Positions 21,426-30,531 of a stretch of 64,000 nucleotides of DNA are shown here, one piece after another. How positions within the stretch are numbered: the first letter of the stretch is position 1; every line of letters begins with the position of its first letter. The position numbers were made by a program, and so were the translations under genes. The DNA is from Euglena gracilis. Taxonomy: Eukaryota; Euglenida; Euglenophyceae; Euglenales. Location of the stretch: assembly GCA_039621445.1 (NCBI GenBank), contig CP154955.1, forward strand, positions 18,394,691-18,458,690, read 5' to 3'. The notes under the pieces were generated by a model that was not told the DNA's origin, made no database searches, and saw nothing but the letters and a program-made list of their open reading frames with translations.

Positions 21426-23645
21426 ATGGTGGCGCCGGGCGGGCCGTCGCTGCTTGCTGTGCAGTACTTCTGGGCGACGAGCCGGAAGGACCGCAACCGA
21501 CTTGTCCATGCTCTCCACGGCAATGGCCCGCCCACAGCGCCGGGCCCCCGTCGTCCGCCGCCGAGAGGCGGCCGTGAACCCCTGCCCCCGACGCCCCGGC
21601 TGCAGGCCCGGCAACTCCAGGACCTGCAGCTCGCCGAGACCCTGCGCTCCGACGGGTGGACGCTGCCAAACACCGTGGCCGCGAAAACCCCGATTCGTGT
21701 CTACGACGTCCGCCTGGAGACCGGGTGGATGCGTGGGCTGGCTGCGGAAGTTCGTGGCCCTGATGCTCCCCAAAACCTGGTCGTGGTCGGCGGCGATTTC
21801 CTCTCCGCCCCAACCATCGACGACGAGGAGGCGCTGCAGCAGCGGCGCGCGCGGCGCTGGGGTCCTGCCCAGGGGCCCTGCCACATCTTCGTTCCACCTC
21901 GCCCTCATCTTCAAGCGATGGTGGAACGCATCCACCTGCAGGTGGAAGTCGAGGACGCGGAGACCCTGTTCTCCGTGTGCTGCGTCATCCCGAGGGACAA
22001 GTGCCCTGCCGACCTGGACGCCGATGCCCTTCGACGCCTTGTCCCGCAGGCCACCGTGCTGTTCGACGACACGCGCCTGGAAGTCCGGGGGACCGCGGTG
22101 GGGGAGCGGGCTCCACTCATTCGGGTACCCGCGGACGTGCGGCAGCTGCCGCCGCCACAGTGGGAGGAGGCGTTCTTGCCGCGCAACAAGATCTTGCTCG
22201 TGCTGTCGTTCCGCCGCACCGCGCAGGCTATCCCGCCGGTTGGTGGCTGGATTCGAGGTCACCTCCCAGACCCCGAGCCTCGCACGCTGGAGCTCTTGCG
22301 GGTCGAGTTCGAGCTCCCCGCTGCCCTCCGACAACGACATGCCCTGCAAGAAACCAACAAGGCCCTGCGACGGGCTGCCGGCGCTGTGGGCATCGCCTTC
22401 GGCAGCGCCCACCGGCTCCAGCAAGTGCAGGTCACCCACAGCAGCGTATTGGCGCTGATGGCCGTCCCCCGCCCTGAAGCACGGCAGTGGCTCCGGGCCA
22501 GCGGCTGCGGCAACCTCTTCGTGCGGCCGTTCTACACCCAAGACACGGCGCCGGAGCTAGACCGCGGCCGCTTCAACATGCTGTGGCTTCGAGGACATCG
22601 GGCCTCCGCATCGCGGCTGTGGGAGTCCGTCCACGACATCCAGGGTGTATACGGCCTGGTCGTCACGGACAAGGACGCCGCCATCCGGGTGCTTGGTGAA
22701 GCGGACCGCCCTTCCATCGAAGCGCACGTGCACCTCGTCCTCGGCGACCGGAAGACCACCTTGCATCAGGCCACCCCCGACCTGCGGTGGTGGCGCCTGG
22801 GGCCCTTGGAGGACGCGGACGTCTTCCGCATTCAGGAGCTCATCACCCTGACGGGGCTGACGCCCCATAGGGGTGAGGTGCGGCTGGGCAGCGCTGGCCC
22901 CTTCCGCCGGGTCGCCTTCTTCGCCGCCACGGGGACCCCCAAGAAGACCTCCCTCGACGACGGCAGTTGGGGCAGGTCCTGCGCTGCCCGTCTCACACCG
23001 GCCGCCCCTCCACCACGCCAGCCTCGGGGCCAGCCCTCTCCAGGCCAACCTCGCGGACAACCGCCCGCCGCCCGATCTCCTGCCCCAGCCGGCGGAGCAC
23101 GTCCTGGCCCCGCCCTCGCGCCGACTTCTTCTTGGGCTGGCCCTCGACAGCTGCCCCCCACCGCGGCCTCCCCGTCGTCCTCCCGGCCCCCAGCCCCGGC
23201 GTCCACATCCCAGCCCCGCTCCCTCCTGCCAGACCGGCTGGATGCCCGCCCCGCTCCGAGAGCTTCTCGCCGTCGGGAACGTCCAAGCTCCCCCGCCGCC
23301 CCAGCTGCCCGCTCCTCATCCCGCGAGGACCTGCTGCGGGAACTTCGTGAACTGCGCCAGCAGCTCAACTCCGTCCTGCAGCAGCTGCGGGAAGTCATGG
23401 CCGAGAATGCCCGCCTGCGCCACCTGATGGACCCCGCTGCCCCCTCTCCAACAGCTGATGCCCCGGCCGCTCTGATGACCCCACCGCTCTCGCCGGCGCG
23501 CCCCTCCACAGCCCCCTCCGACATCCCCGTGGACAGGCTGACCGGCTGGAGCAGGCCGCGCGACCCCACCCCTCCATCCCCGGAACAGCCTTCGAAGGAG
23601 CCGCGTCGAGCAGCTTCGGTGGGGGCTGGGCGCCATGGTCAATAA
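21426..23645 (+). CDS. LINE ORF1 protein, 739 aa
   Basis: The ATG at 21426 sits in an ideal context (ACCATGG); the frame is open further upstream, but that part is pyrimidine tract. ORF1 proteins bind the element RNA and form multimers. Residues 1-520 look globular with no CCHC knuckle; about 520-620 is a Pro/Arg/Ala-rich linker with GQPRGQP units. Residues about 630-668 form a Leu-rich heptad helix (LRELRELRQQLNSVLQQLRE), a likely coiled coil. Having the coiled coil at the C-terminal side is the reverse of mammalian L1. It ends in TAA, which overlaps the ORF2 start. Assignment rests on position and composition, since the sequence matches no ORF1 I know. Confidence 0.7.
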   Translation: MVAPGGPSLLAVQYFWATSRKDRNRLVHALHGNGPPTAPGPRRPPPRGGREPLPPTPRLQARQLQDLQLAETLRSDGWTLPNTVAAKTPIRVYDVRLETGWMRGLAAEVRGPDAPQNLVVVGGDFLSAPTIDDEEALQQRRARRWGPAQGPCHIFVPPRPHLQAMVERIHLQVEVEDAETLFSVCCVIPRDKCPADLDADALRRLVPQATVLFDDTRLEVRGTAVGERAPLIRVPADVRQLPPPQWEEAFLPRNKILLVLSFRRTAQAIPPVGGWIRGHLPDPEPRTLELLRVEFELPAALRQRHALQETNKALRRAAGAVGIAFGSAHRLQQVQVTHSSVLALMAVPRPEARQWLRASGCGNLFVRPFYTQDTAPELDRGRFNMLWLRGHRASASRLWESVHDIQGVYGLVVTDKDAAIRVLGEADRPSIEAHVHLVLGDRKTTLHQATPDLRWWRLGPLEDADVFRIQELITLTGLTPHRGEVRLGSAGPFRRVAFFAATGTPKKTSLDDGSWGRSCAARLTPAAPPPRQPRGQPSPGQPRGQPPAARSPAPAGGARPGPALAPTSSWAGPRQLPPTAASPSSSRPPAPASTSQPRSLLPDRLDARPAPRASRRRERPSSPAAPAARSSSREDLLRELRELRQQLNSVLQQLREVMAENARLRHLMDPAAPSPTADAPAALMTPPLSPARPSTAPSDIPVDRLTGWSRPRDPTPPSPEQPSKEPRRAASVGAGRHGQ

Positions 23646-26600
23646 CCAGACGTCGGGGGGCTCTGCCCCCCTGTCGGAGGCGGACGCCTCCCTGCTGCGG
23701 GTGGGGACGTGGAATATGTCCCACTGGATGGCTGCCAAGGCCGACCTGATCGCCTCCTCCTTCGATGTAGACATCCTGGCGGTGCAGGAGACCCACCTGG
23801 CCCCCTTGCCGCTCGAGCACGCCACGTCCTCTGCCCGCCGGGCGGGGCTACATCTCCACCATGGACGCCCCGCCGTCCCCCTTCCCCACTCCGAGCACAG
23901 CCGCTCCGCCGGGGTGGGTTTCGTGTGCCGCGACGGAGTCCCCGTGGCCCTCGCCTTGCCGCCCTGCCCCGCTTGGCGCCGCCTCGACGCCATGCGCCGC
24001 CTCCATGGGATACGCCTCGCTCCTCGTCCAGGCCTACCGCAGGGTCTGCTGCTGCTGTCCATCTATGCGCCCTTGCACACGCAGGCGGAGGAGCGCGCAT
24101 GCTTCGACCTGGCCCTCACCGAGGTGGTCCACACCTTGGACATGCAGACCCCCACCCTCCTGTTGGGGGACTTCAACGGCTCCGCCTGCCCCGCCCGCGA
24201 CTATCGCAGCCGCTCCGGACGCCAACGTCAGCCCTGCGCGCTGCTCACGCACCTGCTGGGCCCCGGGTCGCCGTGGGTGGATGTCCATGCTGCGCTGCTG
24301 GACGACCCCTTGCCGATGACGTTCCACGCCCCCTCCTCCGACGGCGTCGGTGCAGCGTCCCGAATCGACCTGATCCTCGCCAACCCCAGCGCCCACCGCC
24401 TCATCCGCTCCGCGCACGTGCTGGAGGATATCCGCGACGGCGGCCACTCCCCGGTACTCGTCGCCCTGACCCTGTCCGCAGGCCGCATCTGCTGGCGTCC
24501 CCCGCGTCCGCGACCCCCTGCCCTCCTCTTCGGCCCCTCCGCCAACCTCGCCGCATCACCTGAGTGGGAGGCCCTCATCGCCCGCTGGTCCTCCACGCCC
24601 GAGGTCCTCGCCCTGGCCCCCGACCGCCCGCACACCCTCGACTCCCTGTCCGAGGCCCTGCAGGCTGCGCTGTGTCGTCTCGTCGTCCTCGCCGGTGGCT
24701 GGCGCACCCGCCCTGCTGCCCGACGCCCAGCCTATGCGTCGGAGTCCTCCTGCCGCCTGCGCCTCATCCTGACAGACCTACACCGGCTAGAGCGGCTGAG
24801 CAGTTCGCCCCCCGGCCTAGGAGCCTGGCCCTGGTCCTGGACCCGGCTGTTGGACGCCCTCGCCTCTCGCGGAGTATCTCTCCCCAGGACCTCGGTCTCC
24901 GCGCTGCGCTTGGCCCTGGCCTCGGAGTCCATGGCAGCCCGCGCTTCCCTGGACCACGAGATGCAGAAGATGCGGCGGGAGCGCTGTGCACGCTGGCGAG
25001 CGACCCTACCACGTCTCTGGCGAGAACGCCCTGCGGCCGTCTTCCGCTGGCTTCGGGCAGAAGGCCCCGTCTTCGGTTCGCGGCCCATCGTCGACTCCCA
25101 CGGGCAGCAGTGCCTCTCCATCCAATCCGTCGACTCCGCCGTCCGGACCTTCTGGGTGGAGGGTGTCTTGCGACAACATGCAGGTCAGGACCCCGTGCTG
25201 CAGTGGGAGTCCTTCCGGGCGTCCCGGTTCGGGCCACACATCCCGTCCATCCGCTGGCCCTCGTCCACGTGGACACCAGAACGTGTGCGGGCTGCTCTGC
25301 GCTCCATGCGGGAGGCTGCGGCGCCTGGGATGATGGGGGTACCCCTAGCAACGTGGCGAGCGCTGCCGCCCCTGTGGCTCGCTGCAGTGGCCCGCCTGCT
25401 TACCATCGTCGAGGAGGAGCGGCGCTGGCCAGAGGAGTGCCTGGAGGCGTACGTGGCGATGATACCCAAGGCGGCAGGTGGCTCCCGCCCCCAAGACCAG
25501 CGGCCCATCACCGTCCTCGAGGTGGTGTATCGCCTCTGGGCAAAGGGGGTGGTGCTGCTGTGGGCATCCACCCTGCAGAGGGACTTCCTGGGGCAGGCGG
25601 CCTTCGGCTTCCGGGCACAAAGCGGTACCCTGCACGCGGCCCAGGTCCTCGCGGACGCGGTGCAGCACCGGCGCGCGGAGCGGAGCGAGCTCTGGATGGC
25701 CTCCTTCGACCTCGTGAAGTGCTTCGACAGCCTCCCCTGGTGGGCTGTCTTCAACACCCTCCGCCAGGCCGGGGTCCCGGCTGCCACGGTCGACTGCTTC
25801 GCCGCGTTCTATACCGCGGTGCGCCGGCGCTTCCGCTACGGTGGCGTGGATGGCGCTCCGTGGTCAGCCACCAACGGCCTCGCCCAGGGGTGCCCGGCCA
25901 GCCCTGACTTGCTGAACATCCTCTTCGAGGCCTTTCATCGCTGGGTGGCATCGGAGGACCTGGGGGTTCAGATCGCAGGGCGGTGCATCGGCTCGGTCAG
26001 CTTCGCCGACGACCTGGCCCTCCTCGCCCCCGATCGCGACCGGATGGTCCGCCTGATCTCCGCCTACCTGGAGTGGTGTGGCCTGCTGGGTGTGAAGGTC
26101 ACCAAGGTGCAGCTCTGGACGTCGTTGGGCCCTGGGGAGGAGGTCACGGTGGGCGGAATCACGTACACCTCATCCGCCTCATTCCGATTCGTGGGCATCG
26201 AGCTGGGGCTGCCCGAGGTGCAGGCTACCCGCACTCACTTCGCCTCCCGGGTGCAGAAAGCCACAGCTGCGGCACAACGTCTCCGTGCTCTGCCCCTGCC
26301 CGCCTCCATCTGCGCCTTGCTCTGGAGGGTCGCGGTCCTCCCTCAAGCCCTCTACGGCTGCGAGGTGCGTGACGTGAAGGCCTCCATCCTGGCCCCCCTG
26401 GTCGCAGCCGGCAAGGCCCTGGTCCACAAGTCACCCCTGGACCTCAACCTCTGGCGCAGTCCCGACGTCGCCATGGGTCTGCCCCTCGGGGACTCCGCCA
26501 TCCGCGACCCCATGATGGAGGCCCGCCGTCTGCAACTCCGCTGGCTGCAGCTCCTCGGCAACTCCCCCAGCCTGCCCGGTACCATCCATCGTGCGGTGGC

Positions 26601-29211
26601 TTGCCCCAGCTCCGACTGGCAGGAGCCCTCAGCAGCCCTCCGCTCGGCCTTGCAGTCGCTGCGGTGGACAGTCCGTCGCAACCCGGAGTCCTCCCTGGCC
26701 GCGAACTGGCCGGCCCTTTCCCCCGAGCAGTCTTACCCGGGAGACATCACCCTGCTGCCGGCCGACACGTTCCCCCTGGCGGGCGCTCTGTTCACCGACG
26801 GCTCCCTGGACTCCACCGGCGGGGCTGCCGTCTGGGACCCAGATCGCGAGGAGGCTGTGCTCCGATCTGTCCCCGACGCCCGCAGCAGCACCCACTGCGA
26901 GCTTGTCGCCCTCGGCCTCGCCCTCCTGCGGGAGCCACTGCAGATCTTCACGGACTCGCTGTGCTCTCTGCAGCTGCTCATGGGCTGGTCCACCTGGCGG
27001 ACCGCACGGGTGCTGAAGTGCTCCGACCGCGTGGAGGTGCGCTTCGCCCTAGCCGCTGCCCGCCGCTGCGCGACCGCCCCCTCCCTCCAGAAGGTCACCG
27101 CCCACGACGATGCCTCCTTGCAGGCAGGCCACCCCCTGGCCGTGGGCAACGACAAAGCCGACCACCTCGCGAAGCGGGCTGCTCGTGAACCCGGTCATCC
27201 CCCCTGGGTACCTCCTGCCCGACACCGAGACGCTGTGGAGCTGCTCGATGCTGCCGGAACCCCCATCCTCAGCGTGGAGGACTCCTTCTTCTCCGCCTGG
27301 TGGCGGCTGCGACGGCAGGCGTGGGGCCCCCCTGGCTCCCTATATCCCCTGGACCTGGACATCGCCTGGCCTCCATCGGTCGGCGTCTTCCGCCGCCCTG
27401 CCTGCGGACCAGATCGCTTCCTACACCCCGTCCCCCCCGCCGTCGTCAAGTGGGTCGCCCGCGTGCGGTGCGGCTGCCTGGCGACCCAAGATCGGCGCTC
27501 CCGACACGGCCTCTCCGATGCTGGGCCTGCCTGCCTATGCTGTGGAGCCGTCCTCGAGGATGAGTCCCACGTCCTGACCGGCTGCCCGGCAACCGGCTCT
27601 GCAGACTGGGAGTCCTCCTTCTCCGAGGTTTGGCTGTCCGCCGCCACCGCCTGCCGGCTGATCGTCCCGCTCCCGCCCCCTGCGTGGATCCACCGGCACC
27701 TCCTCCCCCTGGCCGCAGCCCTGATCCCAACGTCGGCCCTGCAGCATCATCGCCTCCCCGATGGCGACGCCCTCCGCTTCCTCTCCCGCCTTCATCGCCA
27801 CCTTGCGGAGCACCTGGCGGAAACCCTCCGTCGCCGAGGAGAACTCGGTGCAGCCGCCGCCGCCCCCTCCCCGGATGCCTCGGCGCCCCCGGCCCCGCGA
27901 TTACGCACACCCTGCCCCCTCCCGGAGGACCGCCAGCTGACCGTCGCCGAGCTGCGCCAGGCCGAGATCGTCCGCCGCTCAGCCCCCCCAGCCCCCCCAG
28001 CCCAGCCTGCGGCCCCCCCCTGTGGCGACACCCGCCGTCAGTGGCTGCGCAATCGTCTCCTCCACCTCCTGCAGTCCGAGATGGTCATCTGTCCCGCGGC
28101 CTCGGGCTCCAGCGCGGAGTCCATCTTGGCCCACTTCGAGCTGTCGACGTGCGAACGCTTCACCCCTTCCCCCGGCTCTCGGATGGCGCAGCGGGTCACC
28201 GGCGTGGGGCGCGTCTTGGGCAACCTCGTCAAGGAGACATCTTTGTTGCCACCGCTGCAGCGCATTTCCCGGCAAGGCACCTGGTATTACAACCGGGCCC
28301 CCCCGGCCTTCGTGGACGTCGATCGTTGGCGCCAGTCTGCTGAGGCCACCGAGTCCCTCCACCCGGCACAGCCGTTGCACCACCAGATGGCCTCCGTGGA
28401 CGACGCACTGGCCGCTTGGGTCCGTCATCTGCGGATGCACCAGTTCTTGAAGCCGGTACCAGAGGAGCGCGGGGAGTGCAGCATGGCGCTCCTGCTGCTG
28501 TGGGAGGTCGAGCACGGCGCGACCTTCCCTTCGCAGGCCGGGCAGGGCATCTCGTCGACGCTGATCGGCTTCACCCGCCGCTTACAGCTCCGGGTTCGGC
28601 GCGATCCCGACCTCGATTGGCTGACGTGGAAGGATGTCCACCTCCCCCTGGCCCCCGGGTTACCGTGCTCACACCATCTCCGGTGGTCGGTGCAGATCAC
28701 CCCCCCACCTGCGGGCAGCCCCGACCAGTGGTACCGCGAGTTCACCTCTCGGTGGAAGGCGTACCTGCTCTCCCTCGCAAACCCAGCCCCCAGCCCCTCT
28801 TCAGCCCCCCCCGCGGCGCCGCGCAATACGGGCAGATCCTCAGCTCGTTCAGCACGGAAGGCCAGACCTAGGGACGGCCCCCCCCCCGGGGTCGCCTCCT
28901 CGACCTCCACGCGGACGGGAGACCCCCCCGACCCCCCAGCCCCCCAGCTGGGCCCGGGGACTGTGCCCCCCCCGCTGCAGCCCCCGGCCGTCCCCCCCAG
29001 GCCTGCCCCCTCGCTTCCAGCGCCCCCCCCGGCGCCCCCCGGCAACCCTTGCGGCAGCCTCCCGCAAACGTCCGGCTTCACGGCCCCCGGCAGCTGCCCC
29101 CCCCTCCAAGACGCAGGCCACCCTCGGGGCCTGGTTGCAGCCGACGCCAACCCGCCCGCCTCCACATGGACGGGCAGCGGAGGGCCCGCCGACCTGACCA
29201 CAGTGGGCTAG
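23635..29211 (+). CDS. LINE ORF2: endonuclease, reverse transcriptase, RNase H
   Basis: 1858 residues. Endonuclease motifs: TWNM 25-28, QETH 51-54, YAP 144-146, GDFNG 178-182, SRIDLIL 242-248, GGHSPV 269-274. Reverse transcriptase: SFDLVKCFDSL with Asp692, GLAQGCPASP, and FADD 790-793. RNase H: FTDGS with Asp1055, Glu1089, Asp1107, GNDKADHL near 1172-1178. A Cys/His knuckle lies at 1300-1317 (CLCCGAVLEDESHVLTGC). The enzyme nicks target DNA and primes cDNA synthesis there. Residues about 1440-1720 form a further folded-looking region of unknown function, followed by a Pro-rich tail. The ATG overlaps the ORF1 stop by 11 bases, in the +1 frame, which suggests coupled re-initiation. All catalytic residues checked are present. 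Confidence 0.93.
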   Translation: MVNNQTSGGSAPLSEADASLLRVGTWNMSHWMAAKADLIASSFDVDILAVQETHLAPLPLEHATSSARRAGLHLHHGRPAVPLPHSEHSRSAGVGFVCRDGVPVALALPPCPAWRRLDAMRRLHGIRLAPRPGLPQGLLLLSIYAPLHTQAEERACFDLALTEVVHTLDMQTPTLLLGDFNGSACPARDYRSRSGRQRQPCALLTHLLGPGSPWVDVHAALLDDPLPMTFHAPSSDGVGAASRIDLILANPSAHRLIRSAHVLEDIRDGGHSPVLVALTLSAGRICWRPPRPRPPALLFGPSANLAASPEWEALIARWSSTPEVLALAPDRPHTLDSLSEALQAALCRLVVLAGGWRTRPAARRPAYASESSCRLRLILTDLHRLERLSSSPPGLGAWPWSWTRLLDALASRGVSLPRTSVSALRLALASESMAARASLDHEMQKMRRERCARWRATLPRLWRERPAAVFRWLRAEGPVFGSRPIVDSHGQQCLSIQSVDSAVRTFWVEGVLRQHAGQDPVLQWESFRASRFGPHIPSIRWPSSTWTPERVRAALRSMREAAAPGMMGVPLATWRALPPLWLAAVARLLTIVEEERRWPEECLEAYVAMIPKAAGGSRPQDQRPITVLEVVYRLWAKGVVLLWASTLQRDFLGQAAFGFRAQSGTLHAAQVLADAVQHRRAERSELWMASFDLVKCFDSLPWWAVFNTLRQAGVPAATVDCFAAFYTAVRRRFRYGGVDGAPWSATNGLAQGCPASPDLLNILFEAFHRWVASEDLGVQIAGRCIGSVSFADDLALLAPDRDRMVRLISAYLEWCGLLGVKVTKVQLWTSLGPGEEVTVGGITYTSSASFRFVGIELGLPEVQATRTHFASRVQKATAAAQRLRALPLPASICALLWRVAVLPQALYGCEVRDVKASILAPLVAAGKALVHKSPLDLNLWRSPDVAMGLPLGDSAIRDPMMEARRLQLRWLQLLGNSPSLPGTIHRAVACPSSDWQEPSAALRSALQSLRWTVRRNPESSLAANWPALSPEQSYPGDITLLPADTFPLAGALFTDGSLDSTGGAAVWDPDREEAVLRSVPDARSSTHCELVALGLALLREPLQIFTDSLCSLQLLMGWSTWRTARVLKCSDRVEVRFALAAARRCATAPSLQKVTAHDDASLQAGHPLAVGNDKADHLAKRAAREPGHPPWVPPARHRDAVELLDAAGTPILSVEDSFFSAWWRLRRQAWGPPGSLYPLDLDIAWPPSVGVFRRPACGPDRFLHPVPPAVVKWVARVRCGCLATQDRRSRHGLSDAGPACLCCGAVLEDESHVLTGCPATGSADWESSFSEVWLSAATACRLIVPLPPPAWIHRHLLPLAAALIPTSALQHHRLPDGDALRFLSRLHRHLAEHLAETLRRRGELGAAAAAPSPDASAPPAPRLRTPCPLPEDRQLTVAELRQAEIVRRSAPPAPPAQPAAPPCGDTRRQWLRNRLLHLLQSEMVICPAASGSSAESILAHFELSTCERFTPSPGSRMAQRVTGVGRVLGNLVKETSLLPPLQRISRQGTWYYNRAPPAFVDVDRWRQSAEATESLHPAQPLHHQMASVDDALAAWVRHLRMHQFLKPVPEERGECSMALLLLWEVEHGATFPSQAGQGISSTLIGFTRRLQLRVRRDPDLDWLTWKDVHLPLAPGLPCSHHLRWSVQITPPPAGSPDQWYREFTSRWKAYLLSLANPAPSPSSAPPAAPRNTGRSSARSARKARPRDGPPPGVASSTSTRTGDPPDPPAPQLGPGTVPPPLQPPAVPPRPAPSLPAPPPAPPGNPCGSLPQTSGFTAPGSCPPLQDAGHPRGLVAADANPPASTWTGSGGPADLTTVG

Positions 29212-29349
29212 GGCGCTGGGAGTCCGGCTCTAGGCTCTACGCCTAGGGCTCGGAGCCCATGCCGCGCCCGGTGAAGGAGCTGCCCTTCACCAGACCGACC
29301 CCCCCCCCCTCCCCCTCCCCCTCTCCTTCCCCCTCCCCCTCCCCCTCCC
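29212..29349 (+). promoter_or_regulatory. LINE 3' UTR with three hairpins and C-rich tail
   Basis: Three inverted repeats follow the ORF2 stop: CTAGGC/GCCTAG (29230-29246, 5-base loop), GGGCTC/GAGCCC (29246-29258) and GGTGAAG/CTTCACC (29270-29291). Then comes C-rich CCCCCT-type repeat to 29349. LINEs without poly(A) often rely on such 3' stem-loops for recognition by their own reverse transcriptase; that role is inferred here. Confidence 0.6.
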
Positions 29350-30500
29350 CCAATGAAAATATTAATTATTAAAATAATCACCCTCTGAGCTGACAGCCAA
29401 AAAAATGCCGCTTTCTCGGATTGTCCTTACTTCTTCATTGTTCCTTCTGTGTTTGTTGGTGTGGTTTGTGCGCGCGTGTGTCAAGGATACCTGCTTTAAA
29501 CTCCTTGCTTTCATACTCCTTGTTGCGGACGAGTGTTGCTCAGAGCCAAACCAGCCACTCCCACGATAGAGAGCCTTCGCCGTGGAGCTGTTTCTCCATC
29601 GCCGCCGTACCACAACTGCAGCAGCGCTCCCACTTCGCCACAAACTCCTTCCGGTCACCTAGGCACCACTGTTTTGAGCCCAACCAAGGACAGGTGGAGA
29701 AGACATGCGGCCAGGCAGGGAACGTGACGGTGCACAGCCGTGTGTCGGAGGCGCCGGTTGACTGGACGCCCCTTCGAGCCAGATGTTGATCGGCAGCTCT
29801 GCCGAAGCTGCGGACATCCCTGTTCACCACACAAAGATCAGGTGTGTGTGCTCGATCAACAACCATACAACCATTCCGATCCTTGCCCTGCCTATCCATT
29901 TTTCCCGCCCTTTATTTTGCTCTGTGATCACACCGGCTCCAAGCTTTGAAGGTATGACATCTGATTTGTCCACCTCCTCAGATCCTCGTCCATGGGGTCA
30001 AGAAAAGAAGTACAAAAAAATTAGGTGCAACTGGGGGTGGCTGTTGCTCCTCGTTCCGACAAGGCATACAAGAAAGGTTTGTCTTCTTCATGCATGTGCT
30101 TCTCATTCAAGGCTCGATGCCGATTAAAAATCTTGCCAGCTCATGAAAACACAGCAGTCCAAAACATAAAAACAAGGAACCCTTGTGAATTAAGAGGAGG
30201 GCTCTTGGCGGCTGCTAATATAACTTCACCTGAAAATTTCCTTGGCAAGAAGATAGTCTCAAGAGAATGCAGATTTGCAAACGCAGAAGAAGTTTCAGAT
30301 TACGTTTAATGTTGCCATTTTGTGTTTCGTTTTAACCATGCCGTTTGATTCAGCTGTAGTTTGTTTAACCTTCACTGCCTGGCATTAATATGGCCACCCG
30401 AAACAACGGTTTGCATTTAACTTGCCCAATTGAACTGCCTAAGATTACTTGTTGGAAAGAGATGCTTTCTGGTTGCCCAAAACCACTCATTGGGTGGAAA

Positions 30501-30531
<31 letters not shown>

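Larger units (their letters stand above)
21278..29349 (+). mobile_element. Full-length LINE with two intact ORFs
   Basis: A roughly 8.1-kb GC-rich block inside AT-richer DNA, with a 5' UTR of about 150 bp, ORF1 (21426-23645), overlapping ORF2 (23635-29211), a 3' UTR with three hairpins and a terminal CCCCCT-rich tract instead of poly(A). An apurinic-type endonuclease plus RNase H plus a CCHC-type knuckle place it among the I/R1/Jockey-like or protist LINE groups. Neither ORF has a stop or frameshift over 2,600 codons, so this copy is probably young and potentially active. The 5' boundary is inferred from where the pyrimidine tract ends. Confidence 0.85.

Noticed and set aside
21454-28871. Other long frames inside the LINE (for example 24564-25907 plus, 21186-22541 minus)
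   Set aside because: Shadow frames of GC-rich coding DNA; only the two ORFs contain family motifs.
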